Below, piece after piece: positions 58,003 to 64,000 of a DNA stretch of 64,000 nucleotides. Location: the NCBI GenBank assembly GCA_001632435.1, contig KV424030.1, positions 40,739 through 104,738 on the forward strand, in the 5' to 3' direction. The translations under genes were made by a program, and so were the position numbers. The first letter of the stretch is position 1. Each line of letters starts with the position of its first letter. Under the pieces are notes generated by a model, which saw nothing but the letters and a program-made list of their open reading frames with translations, ran no database searches and was not told the origin of the DNA. The DNA is from Calocera cornea HHB12733 (taxonomy: Eukaryota; Basidiomycota; Dacrymycetes; Dacrymycetales; Dacrymycetaceae).

Positions 58003-58454
58003 ATTGAGCTGCTCCTATCTGGCTGTGTCTACGAACGACGATGGTACCATTGAGAGATTGTCAACCGCCGCTGAGCTCGCTGCGCGTGATGGCTGAGATG
58101 GACGCGCTCGAGACCCCTACACGCGTCCTTCATGATCTTCGCAGAGTCGAACTGCTGCATGAAGAAATCGCTGCAATCAAACGCATTTTCTCCCCAGCCC
58201 CAGTCTCGGCGAGCCATTCACGGATCTTCCACACCTCTTTCTGGTCCGAAAGGCTGCTTTTCAAGGGATGTGCAAGATGTCTGCCAGCGCGGGATCACGT
58301 GATCGTAGCTAGACGTGGGACTTTGTCCACAGCGTTCACCTAGCCGCCGCCCCTTCATCTGTAAAACCGGGACACCGCTATCTAGCCTCAAAGTGGCTGT
58401 GTAGATGGGTAAGCGCCAGTAGCGTGGACGCCTCTATGTACACGCTATGGGCTT
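58003..58454. other. MLH1 upstream region
   Basis: Opposing open frames of 60-100 codons lie just upstream of MLH1 (58041-58343 plus; 58029-58217 minus), neither with homology or splice support. A CACGTG occurs at 58295-58300. Confidence 0.4.
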
Positions 58455-59042
58455 GTGGGTCTGCTATGGCGGTGCTCTCATAGGGTCCTGGCTTCTATAT
58501 ACAGACGGCCCATGACGCGGACCGCGCAACTGGTGGGTCCCAGCGCTGGTATCAGGGATGAGCCTGAGACCACTGGCAAGGCTCGATCATGGACCCCTCA
58601 CACCGCTCGTGTCTTACACCAGCCCGCGTGCAGACCCCTACTGCACATTCTCGCTCTGAAAAGGGTCGAGGGCTCCCCCGACGCAACAACCTTCATGGAG
58701 GTCGTTGGGCGTTGCCTGCTCAATATGAAGCCCTATCCTGCGCCAAACTCCGTCCTTGTGATCTGTCGTATCCGTCTGCCCGATGTGACAGTTCGCGTCT
58801 GCCAAACCGCAAGTGCAGAGGTATGTGATTGGACCTTCCGCCATATATATTCGCCCGACTACAACCTCCTCGAAATGCTCTTTCCGTCCATGAAGAGCGC
58901 AATCCGGCGTAACGACTATGTGATGAAACACACTATGCCCACTGGGGACTACCGGGAGATCTGCTCTCGACTGCTTGAAATTGTGTGGGGTACGACGAGC
59001 GAAGATGCGGAGGGCTGGTATCACCGGTGCGGGTACTATTAG
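58455..59042 (+). mobile_element. Decayed Tc1/mariner-type transposase (DDE) relic
   Basis: A 195-codon frame whose second half aligns by pattern with fungal Tc1/mariner transposases: MKPYPAPNSVLVICRIRLPD, then IYSPDYNLLEMLFPSMKSAI, RRNDYVM and a terminal EDAEGWYHRCGYY. The YSPDYN motif marks the block around the last catalytic acidic residues. The segment that should read VLVMDNxxIH (second catalytic Asp) reads VLVICRIRL, so that Asp is missing. The N-terminal DNA-binding domain and first Asp are not recognisable. Terminal inverted repeats were not found. A dead copy. Confidence 0.7.
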
Positions 59043-59170
59043 GAGACGATTTGCGATGCCCAGCGCTCTGTCGTACTGTGTCACAATGTTATCATAATGC
59101 TACGATGCTGTTCAATTGGATCATCATTACTATTTGCCCGTTGATCCTAATTGGATCTCCGTCAAGATGT

Positions 59171-59240
59171 TCTACGCTACTCTACCGCAATCTATGCCAT
59201 CCTACGGCTGTCTACTGAAGTCTACCAGGCACTATCTGCC
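59171..59240 (+). repeat. Decamer-periodic TCTAC tract
   Basis: Seven consecutive 10-bp units starting at 59171, 59181 and so on to 59231, each of form TCTACNNNNN with minor changes. It shares both period and TAC core with the tract at 3991-4150. Confidence 0.75.
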
Positions 59241-59419
59241 GGGGATAATGTTGGGGTATACGTAGGCAACGCTGAAGAAGTCATATGTCCATTCCTTTCA
59301 CTTGTAAGCAGGTACTGTACGAATTTGGAGCTCAAAGTAGCTGAGCGCGGTCTGTGATGGCTCTCCTCTGTCTTCGCTGTGGAGCCCTTTCTCTGACCGG
59401 TGGCCCTTTTCTTGCTTCA

Positions 59420-59780
59420 AGACGAGAATAACTAAATTTGCTCTTTGCCTGCGCTCTGCTGCACACGCTCGAGAATTGCCAAGTGTACTACGTGTTGCCA
59501 CTCCTCATCATTGGTGTCAGAATAGCCAATACGCTACGCTTGCTCTCCACCGCAATCGATTCGAGAATCGCCGATTGCACTACCTGCTGCCTCTCCTCGG
59601 CACTGGTGTGAGAATAGCCAAATTCGCTACACTCTTTCTCTCCACCGCAATTGGTTCGAGAATTGCCAAGTGCACTACCTGCTGCCGCTCCTGTTAACTG
59701 GTGTGAGAATAGCCAAATTCGCCCCTTGCTTTCTCTCCACCTCGTTCAGATCCAGAATAGCCAATTGCACTACCTGGGGC
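59420..59780 (+). repeat. Minisatellite, about 94-bp unit, 3.5 copies
   Basis: GAGAATTGCCAAGTG-type starts recur at 59471, 59563, 59658 and (as CAGAATAGCCAATTG) 59753, i.e. 92-95 bp apart. Each unit holds a second half-copy (GAGAATAGCCAAATTCGC) about 47 bp in, so the array is itself a duplicated half-unit. A partial copy precedes at about 59423. Confidence 0.8.
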
Positions 59781-60068
59781 CATTTACCGTCCCACACAGG
59801 TCAATATCCTAGCTGAATTTCTAAAGCAGTTCACCTAAACAAAGATAGCTATGGAGCCCGGGGGAAGGACAGCAGAACCGGGCACACCGCAAATCGAGCA
59901 ACCCCAAGTCGGACCTGGCCAGAGCAGCGCAGAGGGCTTTGCTGGACGGACGGGAAGACCACGGGAGGAAACAGCCTACCCAGTGAGCAATACAAGACAG
60001 GGCGGGCGTCGAGACTACTGGAATAAAGTACAGTACTTTGCTAGGGGAAGACACTGGCTGACGATCTT

Positions 60069-63000
60069 CTACCTTTTCCTGCCCTTGCCCTTGCCACTAC
60101 CTTTCATTCTTCCCTGTCCATCACCCTCCGGCATGCGGATTCCCTTTTTGTTTCTTCTTGCCAGTTTCTTCCTCCTTGTGTTAGATTTCGCCTCCGCTTG
60201 GCCTAACGGAGGACGTCCCTCGTACTGAAGAAGTTTCCCTACCCGAGAGTACAGTTCATCCTTTCCAAGCCGCTTATTCCGAGGGACACGCCGGCACGGT
60301 TTCCGAAACACCGTTGGTTTGACTATGCAATCAAGTCAGTCCAGTATGTGTTTCCTCATCTGTCACATACATACCACCGCGGGAAAACAGGGTTACATGT
60401 GTGCAGACTTTCCCGCGGATGTAGCAGGGTCCGCAACTCCAACTCCAGTCCCACCAGCAGAATTGAAACCAGACCGTCTGTTTCATAGTTGCATCATGCG
60501 TCTGCTGACAAGTTTGGCATCGATAAATCCCATGAGCCCACTTCATCGTTATGATCATCAGCTGGTATTCCTCAGTAATGGGAGTCGTGTACATACCACA
60601 ATGCTGTATCCGTCCTCCCACTCAATTTCGCATAAGCCAGTCATCTGTGCCATCACTAAGCAGAACTCCGTTGCCTTTACGGGCAATGGTATGAAGTTGT
60701 GCCATCCAAGGTTACCCATGGAGGGCTCCCATTGCGGTAGCGCTTTCGGACGATGAGGGCCCTTCAGCTTCACTAGGTGGAATGCGTCAAAGCGTCCAGT
60801 GCGATAAGCGAGGTAGAACTCTCGCCGAGGATCGTCTAGAACTGGGCAGGTCTGGTGTGTGCTATCGGATTGCTCCTCGAGTGCCGTGTCTTCATCGTCG
60901 TCATCAACATCCCCGTCGTCATCGGATCCTTCCGTAGAAGGGTTGTTGCTACCGCTGCGATGGTCATCGTCATCCCTCGAATCGTCCTGGTGTTCTTCGG
61001 TTGACTTCCCGGCATTGAGGATGGGTCGATCCTCATCTTCCATCTGGAACATGACTTCCCCGGACCAGCCATCTGTCATCCTTGGCAAATGGCCCGCTTC
61101 CAGAAGACAGTCGGCGTCCACGTCCATCTGATCCTGGATGTCTCCTCTTCCTGCCGCATTCAGCTGATTCTCATGTGAGCCTTGTGCGGCATCTCCAAAG
61201 GATGGGTTATTCTCAGGGATAGACCGCTCTGTGAGTTCTCGATGCGAGTCCGATTGCGCTTTCCCAGAAGCCGAGACACGATCTTGGAGCAGTTCGTGGC
61301 AGTGGTGCATGAAGTCTCATGTGCGCTCCAATGACTTCACGGAGTACGACGCCGCTGATTCAATACCACGATTCCAGCCAGCGGGTATGATTCGATCGTC
61401 AGGCATATATCTCCAGAGTTGAGGAAAGCAACCGTCCAACAGTTCCGCTACTCTCGACATGAGCTGCTCGACGAGATCCTGGAGTTCTTTCATGGCATTC
61501 TCCAGTACTTCTTCTTGAAATGTAGCGAATAACAGCGCCTACGCGTGGTGGTGAATATAGGCATTACACACATTCCCATTAAAACATGATTTCTCACCAG
61601 GTACGTTGCCGCAGAGCGAACATGCCCTTCGCTTGGAGAAGCTTTGTCTAGCCGACGCTGATGACCTTGCAGCATTACGATCCATTTGGTGGCGTCAAGG
61701 TGCCGTTCTTCCCTACGCTCTATGCCTTCGATATACTGAAAGCGGGTTAATAAGCGCTTCGGCAGATGTTCGATAGGTAATAGCTCGGCAGGAATTGGCA
61801 GTAGGATAGGTAGTTCCAGTGGCTGTAAAAGAGGCTCGATATTTGCCAGGAACGTGATAAACAGATCGAGTATTGCCCTTGGAAGCTCGACACCGTGCAT
61901 GAAACATTCAAGAAGATAAGCTGCCTGATAGCGAAGGAGATTGTAGAGAGTAATCAGCTGCTATTGTCTCAAAGCGATACGTATAGCTCTTACCCAGATG
62001 TTGCACTTGGCATCAATATACCACCTAATGCTTCTCGGGTCGGCATCTTCTACCCAACTGTCTCCATTTGCCACAGTATCAAGTAGTCAACGCCATATTC
62101 CTCAACGAGTACCGAGTTGATGAAGTCCATGTCGAGGGACCGCAATGTATGCTTGTACGGGGAGTCGTCGGCATGAGTCGCTGAAGTGTGCCTTATAGTG
62201 GCTTGTTGCCACAAATAGGGAACACGGCCATGAGCAAAATGTCGCATCGTCTCACATACATACTGCTTGCGGAGCAGGGTTTTGTCAACCGGAACGTCGA
62301 ATCTCCAGATTGTGTCTCTGGAATATAGAACGTATTGCAGGAGCGTCGTCCTGAGGAAGCCAGTCTGTTCTAGGACTTTCAGCTTGGACGCGCCGTAGTG
62401 CGCGAGTTGCTTCATTACTGTTAGTGCACGCGTAGTTGCGCAAGGGTGAGACTCCAATACGCACGAATATCCAATCTGCTCTCTCAATGAAGTCCTCTGC
62501 CTGGTATTTCTCACAGAGATCCAGTCGAGGAGGTGATCCTTCTGCCTTCAGCCATGAGAGCACAAGATCTGCCCATAGTAACTCGAGTCGTAAGGTCCAG
62601 GAGATCGAAAGTGCTTCTATGGTATTGGCAACACTTCGATACAGGTCGAGCGTTCCATAACTGGAGCAGATCTCGGATGGAAGGGAGGGAAGTTTCCTCT
62701 CCCACTTGCCTAAGACCGGGTACTTCTCCTTCCAAATGCCCGGAACGTCGAGGTAATCCAGTCTCAGCAATACTCCATCGTGGAGAGACAGCGCAGTTCC
62801 ATGATTTGCGATGTGCTGCGCTAGCTGAACAATAGCCTCGACGAAGTCAAGCAGAACTCCAGGAAGGTCGTCTCCTAGCTCAACGTAGTAATAGAACTGA
62901 AGGAGAGGATTCTACAGACAATCAACGAGGCCGCGTCACTCACCGACGTACACGCATTCACTTACTGCTAGTGCGGAATAGAGCTTCAGAAAGGATATAG

Positions 63001-63418
63001 CATACGTAACACTAACCCTCTCATACGAGGAGGGGACAAGTGGATATCGAACATCGCGCAAGCGACAGTTGACCTCGAGTGCTTTCTTCACAATGTCGGG
63101 CATCGCGGCTTCCACGTCGGCCTGCACAAGATCCCGATCTTTTGAGGTGTCTTGTTTCCGGCGAAGGGTGTACGCCGGTCTTGATCCATCCTCTCGCCCC
63201 ATTGCACATACGAACAAGTTAAAGGCCAATGACTTCAAGTGGTAGAGTAACGCAGGACAGCGAGGGCTTGGATTAATGATAGCGGACACGAATGAACCAG
63301 CTGGCCGCGCGAACTGAATCAGATACCGCGATCGGATGGAGGCGGCGGCGCGTCGCCACGCGTCGAGCCGTCACGCACAGCAACGTACGCGTCGCTTCTC
63401 TCTTCTAACGGTCTCCAT
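60069..63418 (-). CDS. Large unknown multi-exon protein with Cys/Trp-rich module and basic tail
   Basis: Probable start ATG 63416-63418 in a 30-nt exon (METVRREKRR) joined over a GTACGT intron to 62966-63313, then 62465-62911 and an exon from 62409. Later exons include AYLLECFMHGVELPRAILDL, 'LLFATFQEEVLENAMKELQD' and a long acidic exon (61318-60597 region; EDEDRP..., DDDDEDTALEEQ). A Cys/Trp-rich stretch follows (YRCQTCQQTHDATM, FCWWDWSWSCGPCYIRGKVC), then a Lys/Arg-rich C-terminus. The CxxC and CGPC pairs suggest metal binding. Two points are unresolved. Around 62075-62095 two frames overlap without a normal intron. Near 61318 an in-frame TGA is bypassed only by a 51-nt GTATTG...GAG intron. 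I do not recognise the family. The gene may be intact with unusual introns, or decaying. Confidence 0.55.
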
Positions 63419-63460
63419 CGAGCCCTCTGCCCAACACAATCGTGCACGGAGCTGCTTTAA

Positions 63461-64000
63461 ATGCCTGGCTTTTCCTCCCCAAACCCAGCTCACTCAGTGT
63501 CAGCTATGGAAACTCATGCCTGGCCAGGGGCTGAGGAACCGTGCATGCCGTACGACAATCTGCTTCACGTCGCCGGCAGCCTCTGCAACATCGTTGTATC
63601 GCGCTGCTGGCCGGGAGGAGAGGATGGGGAACGACCACCGCACGGTTCACCCAGAAGACGTAGATGGCTATCCATAAGAAATGGGATGAGGAAGAAGCAC
63701 GCCGACACCACTCTCGATCAGCTGAACGCGATTGCTGCTGACTCCGAAAGATCGCCGCTACATGCCTATTCGGACAACGAGCTCCCGCGTATCACCCTTC
63801 GTTCATCTTCTGTGCTGCATATCGAAGACGACTCATCTTCAGCGGAATCCGAGTCGCCTTTTGCCTCACCTTTGTTTTCTGCCTCCTCACTCTCTGACTG
63901 AGATGAGGCTGATTCAGAGAAGGCGCCATCAAGTCCAAGTCCTCAGACACAGGAGCATCGTCGAACCGACGACTCTCGTCTCAGTCCGTTACCACGCCAT
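63461..64000 (+). CDS. Open frame with one internal stop, partial at right edge
   Basis: From ATG 63461 the frame encodes MPGFSSPNPAHSVSAMETHA... and an acidic, Ser-rich region (IEDDSSSAESESPFASP), reaching TGA at 63899-63901. The same frame then stays open to the window end (DEADSEKAPSSPSPQTQEH). The sequence across the stop reads SSLSD-stop-DEADSEK, where a single C>G change from TCA would create the stop. It is divergent from the preceding minus-strand gene with only 42 bp between ATGs. No domain recognised; coding status is a guess. Confidence 0.35.

Noticed and set aside
58041..58343. 100-codon frame divergent from MLH1
   Set aside because: ATG only 39 bp from the MLH1 ATG and no recognisable family; the minus-strand frame across the same bases looks equally protein-like.

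Overview
This 64 kb window reads as nuclear DNA of a filamentous basidiomycete, probably an Agaricomycete. Most genes are split by many short introns (about 46-80 nt) with GTRNGY donors and CTNAC/CTGAC branch points, and the set of proteins is fungal: cyclin C, COX19, PMP3, Atp19, CWC24, SPC3, MLH1, Tao3, Ure2-like GSTs, an F-box/LRR protein and a CmcJ/AsaB-type enzyme. No prokaryotic features, rRNA or convincing tRNA were seen. The assignment to Agaricomycetes is inference.

Layout. 1-17.8 kb is gene dense: an unknown partial gene off the left edge (-), a small secreted protein (-), an OXLD1-type mitochondrial protein (+), cyclin C (+), a multi-exon unknown gene (-), an SR splicing factor (+), PMP3 (+), an ALKBH7-like dioxygenase (+), COX19 (+), a zinc-finger-like protein (+) and a CmcJ/AsaB-type oxidoreductase (-). 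From 18-34 kb and again at 43-44.5 kb, ordinary genes (a DUF4048-type protein, Atp19, CWC24/RNF113, SPC3) alternate with long gene-free blocks. These blocks are not random: at least six 1-1.6 kb units share a promoter architecture and a set of short modules in varying order. I read them as a dispersed, probably noncoding transcription-unit family. I do not recognise it, and it is the best candidate here for something undescribed.

35-58 kb holds a La-motif protein (+), an F-box/LRR gene (-), a Ure2-like GST (+) with a decayed GST tail 2 kb further on, the very large Tao3/PAG1 cell-morphogenesis gene (-), a second GST (-) and MLH1 (-). 58-64 kb carries a decayed Tc1/mariner transposase, minisatellites, a long unknown multi-exon gene (-) and an open frame with one internal stop at the right edge.

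The coding genes do not form one pathway. Common themes are housekeeping ones: mitochondrial assembly (OXLD1-like, COX19, ALKBH7-like, Atp19), RNA processing and translation (SR protein, CWC24, La protein), secretion (SPC3), polarity (Tao3), glutathione chemistry and mismatch repair. Exon structures were derived by hand from splice signals and reading frame; where they could not be reconciled this is stated.
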